Assembly (NCBI GenBank): GCA_023249935.1
Contig: JAHFBQ010000007.1
Span: 1-30,523 of the forward strand
Source of the DNA: a bacterium
GTDB taxonomy: Bacteria; Babelota; Babeliae; Babelales; RVW-14
DNA: 30,523 bases
Direction: 5' to 3'
In this document: piece after piece, positions 22,631-30,289 of the stretch
Numbering within the stretch: position 1 is the first letter of the stretch
Layout of the letters: each line of letters begins with the position of its first letter
The notes under the pieces: model-generated
What the model was told of the DNA's origin: nothing
Database searches by the model: none
What the model saw: only the letters and a program-made list of their open reading frames with translations
Translations under genes and position numbers: made by a program

Positions 22631-23956
22631 ATGAAAACGTTGCGGCTCTGTTTAGTACTGTTTTTGATTGCTGCTTCTACTCAAAAAATATCTAGTATGG
22701 ACACATTGCAGGAGGCTTTAGAGAATTTAAAAGTAACTGCTTGTGTGGCAGGAGCAGTTGTAACCGAGCGTGTTTGCTCTTACGTTGGTGTCCGTACCAA
22801 ACTTTATGTTTTCGACCAAGAATTTTGTGAGCGCCTGTTGGCTGTGCAGAATTATGCCGAATTGTCAGTTGAATTACACCAGCTCATAGATCACAACGAT
22901 ATGGCTCTGCGGTTGCAAGTTCATAATTGGATCGTGGAGACGTTGAAGCGATGTCACGATCCTCTTTTGTTGTACATGGATGCTAGAACCATTTTGAAAT
23001 ATGGAACTTCTGAACCAGCTGTACATGAGCGTGCCTTAACTCATTTCATCCTATGTACCCTTATTACTGATCTTAGTTGTAACGTGTTGCGTGGGATGGC
23101 CAGGTGTGAATCTGCTGGACATCAGCTGGAAGAAATAGCTCAGTATTTGAAAGCAAAATTTGAGGCTCAGTATAGTGCGACAACATTTACTCCTGCTGCG
23201 CGAAAACAGGTTCCGTTCAAGCATGTTCGTGATAAAATTATCGGCTTGCTAAGGCAGCCGAAAGTGATAGAAGGATTGCCTCTTCCTTTTTGGGCGTTGC
23301 GCACGGTGTGTGGTTCTCAATTTGGGTGGGGGATTGCGTGGGGCGCATTAACAATCGAGGAGCTTGAGGTAAGAAATAAGACTGAAATGATGGATACGAT
23401 TAAGAGACTAACACAACGAGCCTTGGAAGAAATTATTGAATATCTTAAACGGGTAGATTCTTGGGAGCGATTTTTAGTGCCTGATTTTGATGAGGATTCT
23501 GTGGAGGCTGTCAATCCAGAAGTAGAAGCAATGGTTTATAAGGTGTTAGAGCAAGTATTCGATACAGCGTTTGAGATGAGTATGCAGCGAGAGGTATTGA
23601 GAAAGCATGCACAGCAACAAGGCAGTAACAAAGCAGTTGTACATCCATTAAGTGGAGATTTTCAAGGTGGAAGTCAACCGCTTGCGACATCGTTTGTTGT
23701 AAGCGATGGCTCTGGTCATGCCGAGGATGTTCTTCTTGAAGCACATCCTGATGTAGATGAAGAAGGTGAAACAGGTAATGGCGAGGCTATTTCTGGTACG
23801 CAAGACACCTCATTGGTAGAGCATCAAGTGGTGCCGCGGGTAGGTGATGATGATGAGGAAGAATCTCAATCGGTACCACAAAGTAGCCGCACACCTGCTC
23901 CTAAGGCTAGTGGTAAAAAAGAGAAGAAAAAGAAGAAGCCACAGGGTAAGCAATAA
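22631..23956 (+). CDS. Exported protein with acidic linker and poly-lysine tail
   Basis: A 441-residue protein of unknown family. The signal peptide is LRLCLVLFLIAASTQKISS. A helical, cysteine-containing body (about 25-330) holds many amphipathic helices and no known motif. From about residue 335 the chain becomes low in complexity: a Gln/Ser/Gly stretch, then an acidic part (DVDEEGETGNGE, GDDDEEESQS), then Ser/Pro/Ala, and at the end KKEKKKKKPQGKQ. Such a basic tail could bind nucleic acid, acidic lipid or a host nuclear import receptor, or it could be a disordered end. The ribosome site is weak (GGTAAAG). Palindromic repeats flank the gene on both sides. The design fits a secreted effector, which is inference. 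Confidence 0.62.
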   Translation: MKTLRLCLVLFLIAASTQKISSMDTLQEALENLKVTACVAGAVVTERVCSYVGVRTKLYVFDQEFCERLLAVQNYAELSVELHQLIDHNDMALRLQVHNWIVETLKRCHDPLLLYMDARTILKYGTSEPAVHERALTHFILCTLITDLSCNVLRGMARCESAGHQLEEIAQYLKAKFEAQYSATTFTPAARKQVPFKHVRDKIIGLLRQPKVIEGLPLPFWALRTVCGSQFGWGIAWGALTIEELEVRNKTEMMDTIKRLTQRALEEIIEYLKRVDSWERFLVPDFDEDSVEAVNPEVEAMVYKVLEQVFDTAFEMSMQREVLRKHAQQQGSNKAVVHPLSGDFQGGSQPLATSFVVSDGSGHAEDVLLEAHPDVDEEGETGNGEAISGTQDTSLVEHQVVPRVGDDDEEESQSVPQSSRTPAPKASGKKEKKKKKPQGKQ

Positions 23957-23990
23957 TAAAATATCGAATTTGAGAGCAATGCTTCTACTT

Positions 23991-24160
23991 GTACGTCGTC
24001 CCGGCGGAGGCCGGGATCCAGGTTTAACTTTAAAAATTGTAGAATTTCGAGTGTTCTTTTCTGCTGTTGGTAGAGATATTAAAAATCTTATCTAATTAAT
24101 AAGAAGGTAAAGAAAAATACAGAAAAGCCTGGATCCCGGATCGGAGTCCGGGAGGACGTG
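23991..24160. repeat. Imperfect inverted pair of CCCGG palindromes
   Basis: The left unit (CCCGGC-GGAG-GCCGGG at 24000-24015, ending ATCCAGG) faces the right unit (CCTGGATCCCGGA, then TCGGAG and TCCGGG, to 24160) across about 105 AT-rich bases. The two arms share outer ends but have different inner stems, each still self-complementary. The flank GTAGTGGCTTTACTTCTT after the right unit recurs near 27040-27058. The pair lies between two convergent genes and may serve as their terminator. Confidence 0.7.
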
Positions 24161-24204
24161 TAGTAGTGGCTTTACTTCTTATTTAGTTTAGCTCATTGAG
24201 CTCG

Positions 24205-24891
24205 TTAGAGCTCTGTAAGGCGGGCCATAATTTTTTGCATATCCTCCCATACCGTACGTTTTTCAGAAGGGTTATAAAGCAGGTAGGCAGGGTGAAAGGT
24301 GGGGAGGACTTGGATGCCTCTAAATTCGCGAAACGTGCCACGAACTTCAGAGATTCTTATCTCATCACCGAGAAGCCCCTGTGTTGATGGTGCACCAAGT
24401 GTACAAATAATCTTTGGCTTGATGATATCAATCTCTTTGAAGAGCAGTAGGTCTTTACAGGTGTTACGCTCGTTTGGTAATGGTGTGCGATTTTCTGGGG
24501 GACGGCATTTGACGACGTTAGAGATGTAGACCTGTTCACGTGTCAGCCCCATGGCCTCAATAATTTTGGTGAGCAGTTGGCCTGCGCGGCCGATGAATGG
24601 TTCACCTTTCAAATCCTCATCACGTCCTGGCGCCTCACCAATGAACATAAGTTGTGCATTTGGATTTCCTACCCCAAAAACAACTTGAGAGCGTCCTTGC
24701 TCAGCCAATGGGCATGCCATGCACTTGGCATAGTTGGCGTACAATGCCGCAAGCAATTCTTTTTTGCTTTTCCCATCAGTTGGTGTTGTAACCGCGGCTG
24801 ATGTGGTCTTAGCGCGGTAGGTAAAGCCTTTTGGTTGGGCAGCCGCAAAGCGAAGATATGAAACCAAAGATTTTTTCTGTTCGTGGTCCAT
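24205..24891 (-). CDS. Type-4 uracil-DNA glycosylase
   Basis: A 228-residue family-4 UDG, an iron-sulfur enzyme that removes uracil from DNA to start base-excision repair. The four cluster cysteines are C57 and C60 (CMACPL) and C129 and C145 (VVKCRPPENR, NERNTC). The active-site motif is GEAPGRDED (85-93) and the second motif is TFHPAYLL (198-205). LGAPSTQGLLG lies between them, as expected. The first 45 residues form a loose, basic, Thr-rich extension seen in many members. The start lies only 4 bases after the stop of the FAS1 gene, so it is the second gene of a two-gene unit. No ribosome site is evident, which suggests coupling to the upstream gene. Confidence 0.94.
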   Translation of the reverse strand: MDHEQKKSLVSYLRFAAAQPKGFTYRAKTTSAAVTTPTDGKSKKELLAALYANYAKCMACPLAEQGRSQVVFGVGNPNAQLMFIGEAPGRDEDLKGEPFIGRAGQLLTKIIEAMGLTREQVYISNVVKCRPPENRTPLPNERNTCKDLLLFKEIDIIKPKIICTLGAPSTQGLLGDEIRISEVRGTFREFRGIQVLPTFHPAYLLYNPSEKRTVWEDMQKIMARLTEL

Positions 24892-24895
24892 GGTG

Positions 24896-25396
24896 TTATT
24901 TTATATTTAATTTCTTTTTGACGTCTGGATGAAGGACTACTTTTTCAATGACGTGGATCATACCATTATCGACTTCAATTGAGTATAAAATTTTACCGAG
25001 ATCTTTGGTTTGCAATGCTTTTCCACCAACTGTCTTTGCTGCACGATTTGAGCGTAAGCGTTTGCGCGACCAAGTACCTTCTAAGATATGAAACTTTAAA
25101 AAATCCTCTAGAAGAGGTGTTCCTCTCAGTGCACCAAGTTGGCCAAAATCATTCAAAGCTTTATCAGTTGGTGCAAGCAACGTGATTTTTTTATCACCAG
25201 TGTGTTTATCAAGCAAGGAACTAACTTTGGAAGTTTGGAGTTCTCCAATGAGTACACCAAACGTGACTGGGCTGCTTAGAACGCTGATAATCGATGTGAA
25301 TCCATCGATGACGGGGGGAACAGAGGTGACGGGAGCGGCTGCAAAAGCTAGAGAGCTAAGCATGCCCATGAAAACAATGGCGCGGCAAAAAAACAT
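24896..25396 (-). CDS. Exported fasciclin (FAS1)-domain protein
   Basis: A 166-residue protein with a signal peptide (AIVFMGMLSSLAFAAA, cut near residue 20) and one FAS1 domain. The hallmark segments are KKITLLAPTDKALNDFG, LEDFLKFHILEGTW and NGMIHVIEKVVLHPD. FAS1 domains mediate adhesion between cells or to matrix; bacterial single-domain forms are secreted or surface bound. The ATG follows AAGGAT at 5 bases. The gene heads a unit with the UDG gene 4 bases downstream, a pairing with no obvious functional link. A palindromic repeat lies just upstream and may separate this unit from the aminotransferase genes. Confidence 0.88.
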   Translation of the reverse strand: MFFCRAIVFMGMLSSLAFAAAPVTSVPPVIDGFTSIISVLSSPVTFGVLIGELQTSKVSSLLDKHTGDKKITLLAPTDKALNDFGQLGALRGTPLLEDFLKFHILEGTWSRKRLRSNRAAKTVGGKALQTKDLGKILYSIEVDNGMIHVIEKVVLHPDVKKKLNIK

Positions 25397-25446
25397 AATG
25401 ATCCTTTCATGCTTAATAGACCTCTTTTGAAACTGGAGTTCTATTT

Positions 25447-25548
25447 TTAATTAGAGCTTGGTTTGCATCTCTGTCATCCCAGCCTAGGCGCTGGGATCCA
25501 GAGCTATGGTAACACAGGATGGATCCCAGCGCCTAGGCTGGGATGACA
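25447..25548. repeat. Tagged palindromic repeat: perfect 29-bp inverted repeat
   Basis: The tag AATTAGAGCTTGGTTTG (from 25449) is followed by arms 25472-25500 and 25520-25548 that are exact reverse complements around a 19-base loop. Each arm is also a hairpin, TGTCAT-CCCAGC-CTAGGC-GCTGGG-ATCCA. The repeat ends 12 bases after the stop of the first aminotransferase (minus strand) and could terminate its message. The outer ends are the same as those of the repeat at 14275-14417 although the inner stem differs. Confidence 0.88.
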
Positions 25549-25559
25549 AGGGAAGGATC

Positions 25560-26855
25560 TTAATGAGTTTCTGGTACCTCAGAGGCGTTGAATAAGCCAG
25601 GATGTTTTGCAGAAAAATAATTTTTTAAACGAGTGATACTTTCAGTAATGAGGCTTGGGTCTCGGGAAAAGCAAAGGCGAACATACTGTTGTGCAGAAGG
25701 GCCAAAATCTGTGCCAGGGACGAGAGCAACTTTTGCTTGTTGTAAAACGTCCATGACAAACGCTGTGCTATCAGCATTTTCTATTTTGAAAAACAGATAA
25801 AAACCGGCTTGTGGATGTGCGTATGAGATAATTTTATGCTGTTCAAGAACATCAAAAAAATCACACATAGCTTCGCAGTTTTTCTTAATTACTGCTGCAT
25901 AGCGAGCGATGTTCTCGCGATGTTCTAATGCATGAATTACTGCGTGTTGTGCTATAACCGTTGGGTTTGCAATAATTGATCCTTGTACGGCACCCAAGGT
26001 GGTAATGAGTTTTGGATGAGCTACTGCATAACCGATGCGCCAACCACTCATACCAAAATTTTTTGAAAATGAGCCAATGCGTACCGTGTAGTGTGATTGA
26101 ACTGCATGGGGAGTACTTGATGCGAATGTGCCTCTGAAAACGTAATCGTCGTATACCTCATCCATGACCAAGTAGATCTCCCTGCTTTCACAAAACACGG
26201 ATAATTCCTTTAAATCTTGAGCGCTTAAGCAGCAACCCGTGGGGTTTGATGGGCTTGAGAGGATGATCATTTTAGTTTTGTTGGTGACGGCAGATTTGAC
26301 CGCTTCGACGTTGAAAGTCCACGTCTTGACGTTGCTCTCTTTATCGGAGATGAGTTCGTACGCATGTACGAACGTTGGTGTCGCTTTGGCAAGCTTAGTG
26401 ATGTTAACATAGGTTGGATACATTGGTTCTGGCAGCAAAACTTCGTCGCCAGGATTTAATACGGTGAGTGCTAATGCAGTTAATGCGCCGACGCCACCGT
26501 GGCTGATAGCAATGTGCTGTGGTGTTACAGAGGCATTCCATTGTTGAGAAAGTGTTTGAGCTAATCGTTCTCTGAGCAGAGGCAGGCCAAGTGGGTCTGA
26601 ATAATAATCGGCCACATCGCTTAATAAGAGATGGCGAACATATTCTTTGGTTTGTTGATCAACGCCTCCTAGGCGCAAGGCGCCTTGAGCAAGCGAGACG
26701 CAGCCAGGTATGCCCTCAGCCAGCGCGGCTATTTTTTTGATGATTGGCATTTGAAGCTCGATCATAGAGCTTTGGAGTAGAGTGGTGAAAATTAGAGCAT
26801 TGATCGTGCTTAAAGTTATGACTCGGTGAGTAACCATAGTGGATCTTTCGTGCAT
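25560..26855 (-). CDS. Class-I PLP aminotransferase, tandem paralog A
   Basis: A fold-type-I aminotransferase. Landmarks counted from the first ATG: G121-G122 phosphate loop (SHGGVGAL), N204 (SSPSNPTG), D232 and Y235 (MDEVYDDYVF), Schiff-base Lys-265 (GSFSKNFGMSGWR) and a C-terminal Arg (YVRLCFSRDP). It is of the aspartate/aromatic aminotransferase subgroup; the substrate cannot be fixed. The next gene on this strand is a close paralog that begins MITLEMPSIKKI. The matching MIELQMPIIKKI here starts at 26765, so the first 30 residues are probably not original. No start has a strong ribosome site, and 26837 and 26765 are alternatives. A tagged repeat lies at each end of the gene. Confidence 0.88.
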   Translation of the reverse strand: MHERSTMVTHRVITLSTINALIFTTLLQSSMIELQMPIIKKIAALAEGIPGCVSLAQGALRLGGVDQQTKEYVRHLLLSDVADYYSDPLGLPLLRERLAQTLSQQWNASVTPQHIAISHGGVGALTALALTVLNPGDEVLLPEPMYPTYVNITKLAKATPTFVHAYELISDKESNVKTWTFNVEAVKSAVTNKTKMIILSSPSNPTGCCLSAQDLKELSVFCESREIYLVMDEVYDDYVFRGTFASSTPHAVQSHYTVRIGSFSKNFGMSGWRIGYAVAHPKLITTLGAVQGSIIANPTVIAQHAVIHALEHRENIARYAAVIKKNCEAMCDFFDVLEQHKIISYAHPQAGFYLFFKIENADSTAFVMDVLQQAKVALVPGTDFGPSAQQYVRLCFSRDPSLITESITRLKNYFSAKHPGLFNASEVPETH

Positions 26856-26917
26856 ATTTAACGTGAGATCGATTGTAATTTTATACGAGACTTCTTCCGA
26901 AATTTGAGTTCTGTTTT

Positions 26918-26980
26918 TTAATTAGAGCTTGATTTGCAATAAACCTCCCTTGTCATCCCAGCCTAGGCGCTGGGATGACA
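26918..26980. repeat. Tagged CCTAGG palindrome between the aminotransferase paralogs
   Basis: The tag AATTAGAGCTTGATTTG (from 26920) is followed by a 12-bp hairpin TGTCATCCCAGC-CTAGGC-GCTGGGATGACA (26951-26980). About 30 bases before the tag also resemble the flank of the copy at 25418-25446 (TCTT..GAAA..GAGTTCT). The repeat therefore looks like part of the same duplicated block as the aminotransferase gene. Confidence 0.82.
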
Positions 26981-27023
26981 GAGGAAGACGCTTACCATAC
27001 TAATTTCCTTTTAAATTGTGCTT

Positions 27024-27062
27024 GCCGGGACGACGTACTGGTAGTGACTCTACTTCTTCATT
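27024..27062. repeat. Half copy of the CCGGGACGACGTAC repeat end
   Basis: CCGGGACGACGTAC (27025-27038) is the exact complement of bases 23991-24004. The following GTAGTGACTCTACTTCTT matches the flank of the right unit at 24160-24180. Only one arm is present, so it is a truncated element in the spacer after the second aminotransferase. Confidence 0.6.
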
Positions 27063-27083
27063 TTGTCCATAAAACTCGTCTTT

Positions 27084-28289
27084 TTACAGGGCGAGCGGTG
27101 TGTTAGTAGGGTTGAGTAAATTTTGGTGCTTTGCAGAAAAATAATTTTTTAGTCGGGCAATGCTTTTGTTGATGAGATCTGGCTCTCGAGCAAAGCAGAG
27201 CCGTACGTACTGCTGTGCTGAGGGGCCAAAATCATTGCCAGGATTGAGAGCAACTTTTGCTTGTTGCAAAACATCCATGACAAATGTGTTACTATCGAGT
27301 TCTTCTCTTTTGAAAAAAAGGTAAAAACCGGCGGCTGGTCGTCCATACGAGAGCACGCCGCTCTGCTCAAGGCTATCAAAAAAGTCGCACATGACATCAC
27401 GATTTTTTTTAATGATGGCGACATAGTGTTCGGTATATTCTCGATGTTCCAATGCATACAGCGCAGCATATTGCGCAATGACTGATGGATTTGAAATAAT
27501 TGATGCCTGTACTGCACCAATGGTCGCAATTAGCTCAGGTTGCGTTACGGCGTAACCAACGCGCCAACCACTCATACCAAAATTTTTTGAAAAGGAACCA
27601 AGTCGTATTGTAAATTGTGAGTGTACGGCGTAAGGGGTACTTGAATGGAAGGTGCCTTCAAATACGTAGTCGTCATACACCTCATCGATAACCAAATAGA
27701 TGCCTTTGCTCTCACAAATCCATGACAATTCTTTAAGTTGAGCTGCGCTCAAAAAAACACCCGTCGGGTTCGACGGGCTTGAAAGTATAATCATCTTTGT
27801 TTTTTTGGTGATAGCGTTTTTGACGCTTTCAAGGTCGAATGACCAACAGCTCCGTGTACTATTTTTATCTTTGTCGAGCGTGAAGGCTGGTACAAATACC
27901 GGTATCGCTTTGGCAAGTTTAGCAATGTTTGCATACACTGGATACGCCGGTTCTGGCAGTAAAACCTCATCGCCAGTGTTTAATACTGTAAGCGCGATCG
28001 ATGTTAATGCGCCAACGCCGCCATGGCTAATAAAAACTTGTTGAGCATTAATTTTGGTAGCGAAACGTTCAGAAAGTATCAGCGCTAATCGCTGTCTGAG
28101 TGGGGTGATGCCAAGTGGGTCTTGGTAATAATCTGCTTTATCGGTGAGCAATATTTGGCGCGCATATTCTTTTGTGTGCAGATCGACACCGCCGATGCGC
28201 AACGCTCCTTGAGCGAGCGAGATGCAGTCTGGCGTGCTTTGTGCAATCGCCTCTATCTTCTTAATGCTTGGCATTTCAAGCGTAATCAT
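27084..28289 (-). CDS. Class-I PLP aminotransferase, tandem paralog B
   Basis: A 401-residue paralog of the gene downstream; long identical blocks include HTKEY..QILL-type helices, GGVGALT, LPEPAYPVY, KTKMIILSSPSNPTG, DEVYDDYVF and GSFSKNFGMSGWR. Schiff-base Lys-235, Asn-174, Asp-202 and Tyr-205 are in place. It differs mainly in helices near the active-site rim and in the segment 160-175, which may shift substrate choice. Its start is secure: AAAGGATAAG precedes the ATG, 5 bases after the DedA-like gene ends, so glyQS, the DedA-like gene and this gene read as one operon. It may be the older of the two copies, since its start and promoter context are intact; that order is inference. Confidence 0.92.
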   Translation of the reverse strand: MITLEMPSIKKIEAIAQSTPDCISLAQGALRIGGVDLHTKEYARQILLTDKADYYQDPLGITPLRQRLALILSERFATKINAQQVFISHGGVGALTSIALTVLNTGDEVLLPEPAYPVYANIAKLAKAIPVFVPAFTLDKDKNSTRSCWSFDLESVKNAITKKTKMIILSSPSNPTGVFLSAAQLKELSWICESKGIYLVIDEVYDDYVFEGTFHSSTPYAVHSQFTIRLGSFSKNFGMSGWRVGYAVTQPELIATIGAVQASIISNPSVIAQYAALYALEHREYTEHYVAIIKKNRDVMCDFFDSLEQSGVLSYGRPAAGFYLFFKREELDSNTFVMDVLQQAKVALNPGNDFGPSAQQYVRLCFAREPDLINKSIARLKNYFSAKHQNLLNPTNTPLAL

Positions 28290-28294
28290 ACTAC

Positions 28295-28876
28295 TTATCC
28301 TTTCAATACGAGACAGCTCAGTACGAGAATTAGGGTAAAGGCAATAACCAAGTAATTAAAGTATTTATCGATAAATACCTTGATGCGTGCTCCCCACGCG
28401 TAGATCGCGCCAGCGACAAGAAAAAAACGTGCGCCGCGGCCAATGATCGAATAGATAATAAAAGGAACGATGGAAAGTTTACAAAACCCTGCTGATATGG
28501 TGACTGCCTTGTATGGAATTGGTGTAAACGCGCCAAGTAGTACCGCCCATGCTTGGTATAGTTCGTATCTGGCTACAACAGTTTGAAAGGTTGCTTGCGA
28601 GATGAGCAGGTCGACTAACCTAGCACCGACGGTGTCCCAGAGTAGGTACCCAATCATGTATCCAGCTATGCCGCCAAGGACGGAGGCGATGGTGGCGAGG
28701 GTGGCGAAAAAAAATGACTTCTTGCGATGTTCTACGCAAAACAGGATCAGGAGCGGATCAACGGGGACGATAAACACCGATGCTTCAATGAAAAATAGAG
28801 CAAAGAGCCAGACGAGGCCATGGCGTGAATGGGCCTTGGAGCCCATCCAGTCATAGATGCGGCGGATAAATTTCAT
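28295..28876 (-). CDS. DedA/VTT-family membrane protein (YqaA-like)
   Basis: A 193-residue membrane protein with about 5-6 helices. The VTT signature appears as GAFTPIPYKAVTISAGFCKL and then FIIYSIIGRGARFFLVAG, with the conserved F-TPIP-K and GRGaRF residues; an acidic residue in an early helix (EASVFIVPVDPLL) matches the family. DedA/VTT proteins help move lipids such as undecaprenyl phosphate or phosphatidylethanolamine across the inner membrane, which would fit with murJ nearby. It sits 28 bases after glyQS and 5 bases before aminotransferase B. Its ribosome site AGGGAG is duplicated in a 10-base tandem repeat. Confidence 0.85.
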   Translation of the reverse strand: MKFIRRIYDWMGSKAHSRHGLVWLFALFFIEASVFIVPVDPLLILFCVEHRKKSFFFATLATIASVLGGIAGYMIGYLLWDTVGARLVDLLISQATFQTVVARYELYQAWAVLLGAFTPIPYKAVTISAGFCKLSIVPFIIYSIIGRGARFFLVAGAIYAWGARIKVFIDKYFNYLVIAFTLILVLSCLVLKG

Positions 28877-28896
28877 TACTACTCCCTACTACTCCC
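28877..28896. repeat. Tandem duplication of a 10-base unit holding the ribosome site
   Basis: TACTACTCCC occurs twice in a row (28877-28896). On the minus strand this gives two AGGGAGTAGT units, so the DedA-like gene has two stacked Shine-Dalgarno sequences, the nearer about 5 bases before the ATG. Confidence 0.7.
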
Positions 28897-28904
28897 TAAA
28901 AAAC

Positions 28905-30215
28905 CTACTCCAACATCTTTCTCAAATATTCCTCAACGTTATCTAAACCAATGCGCGCTTGTACGAGGGTATCGCGATTGCGTGCCGTAACGCAGTTGTC
29001 ATCCAATGTTTCAAAATCGACGGTGAAGCAAACCGGTGTGCCAATTTCATCTTGCCGGCGGTAGCGTTTACCAATCGAACCGGAATCATCAAACTGTACA
29101 GCAAAACCTGCTTGCTTGAGCGAGGTATACAACTTCTCAGCTGGTTCATTTAATTTTTTTACCAGTGAGAGCACTGCAGCTTTTACGGGTGCAATTTTTG
29201 GTGAAAGCTTGAGTGTTGTACGAACTTCGCCTTCCACCTCGTCTTCTTGGTATGCATCGAAAAGCAGCGTCAAGAACAAGCGATCAACGCCGACCGAGCA
29301 TTCTACTACATGCGGTACATACGACGATTTTGTTTCTTCATCAAACACGGCAAGCTCCTTACCAGAATGTTTGCTGTGCTGTGAAAGATCAAAATCCCCG
29401 CGGTTAGCGATACCTTCAAGTTCTTTCCAGCCGAAGGGGAAATTGTACTCATAATCAACGGTGCCGCGTGAGTAATGCGAAAGTTCGTCGGCCTCATGTG
29501 GGCGAATGCGTAGCTTGTTTGCATCGATGCCAAGGTCCTGGTAGAACATGCGGCGACGCTCGATCCAGAGGTCAAAAAAATGAGCAGCGGTTGTTTCATT
29601 TTTGCAGAAAAATTCCATTTCCATTTGCTCAAATTCGCGTAGGCGGAATAGGAATTGTTTTGGTGTTATTTCATTGCGGAATGCCTTGCCGATTTGTGCG
29701 ATACCAAAGGGCATCTTGACGCGACAGCTTGAGAAGACATTTTTGAAATTGATAAAGATTGCCTGTGCTGTTTCTGGGCGCAGGTATGCCTTACTGGCGC
29801 TGTCTGCCATGGCGCCTAGGTTGGTTTCGAACATGAGCTGGAACTGGCGAACATCAGTCCACGCCTTGATGCCACAGCTAGGGCAAACGCGTGCTAAGTC
29901 GACATCATCGGCGCGATAACGTTTTTTACAGTTGGTGCAGTCGACGAGGGGGTCGCTAAAATTTTTCAAATGTCCCGATGCTTCCCAGACTTGGCCAGAA
30001 CCAAGAATTGAGCCGTCCATTTGAACGACTTCTTCAGGCCACTGCGTCATATGTTTAAGCCAGAGAGATTTGATGTTGTTGCGTAATTGTGTACCAAGAG
30101 GGCCGAAATCATAGACGCCATTGAGGCCTGCGTAAATTTCTGCGGATTGAAAAACAAAGCCTCTGCGCTTACAGAGGGCGACAATCTTGTCGAGATTAAC
30201 AGTTTCTGGCGTCAT
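28905..30215 (-). CDS. glyQS: Glycyl-tRNA synthetase, dimeric (single-chain) type
   Basis: A 436-residue class-II synthetase that charges tRNA-Gly. The opening (LCKRRGFVFQSAEIYAGLNG, then YDFGPLG) and the motifs YLRPETAQAIF, FRNEITPKQFLFRLREFEQMEMEFF and CSVGVDRLFL are those of the alpha-2 glyQS type found in Gram-positives, archaea and some other bacteria, not the alpha2-beta2 type. A zinc-knuckle insertion CTNC...CPSC lies after DPLVD. The C-terminal anticodon-binding domain (KLYTSLKQAGFAVQFDDSGSIGKRYRRQDEIG) is complete. AAGGAT precedes the ATG and a good promoter lies 45 bases upstream. It is the first gene of the unit with the DedA-like and aminotransferase B genes. Confidence 0.96.
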   Translation of the reverse strand: MTPETVNLDKIVALCKRRGFVFQSAEIYAGLNGVYDFGPLGTQLRNNIKSLWLKHMTQWPEEVVQMDGSILGSGQVWEASGHLKNFSDPLVDCTNCKKRYRADDVDLARVCPSCGIKAWTDVRQFQLMFETNLGAMADSASKAYLRPETAQAIFINFKNVFSSCRVKMPFGIAQIGKAFRNEITPKQFLFRLREFEQMEMEFFCKNETTAAHFFDLWIERRRMFYQDLGIDANKLRIRPHEADELSHYSRGTVDYEYNFPFGWKELEGIANRGDFDLSQHSKHSGKELAVFDEETKSSYVPHVVECSVGVDRLFLTLLFDAYQEDEVEGEVRTTLKLSPKIAPVKAAVLSLVKKLNEPAEKLYTSLKQAGFAVQFDDSGSIGKRYRRQDEIGTPVCFTVDFETLDDNCVTARNRDTLVQARIGLDNVEEYLRKMLE

Positions 30216-30260
30216 GCGGAATCATCCTTACATTTTGGCAATTTCATTGTACTGCCCTAA

Positions 30261-30289
30261 AATGTATCCGTATTTTTGTCTGATGACAA
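30261..30289 (-). promoter_or_regulatory. Promoter of the glyQS operon
   Basis: Read on the minus strand, TTGTCA (30284-30289) and TACATT (30261-30266) are exactly 17 bases apart, about 45 bases before the glyQS start. No T-box-like leader fits in the short untranslated region. Confidence 0.6.
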
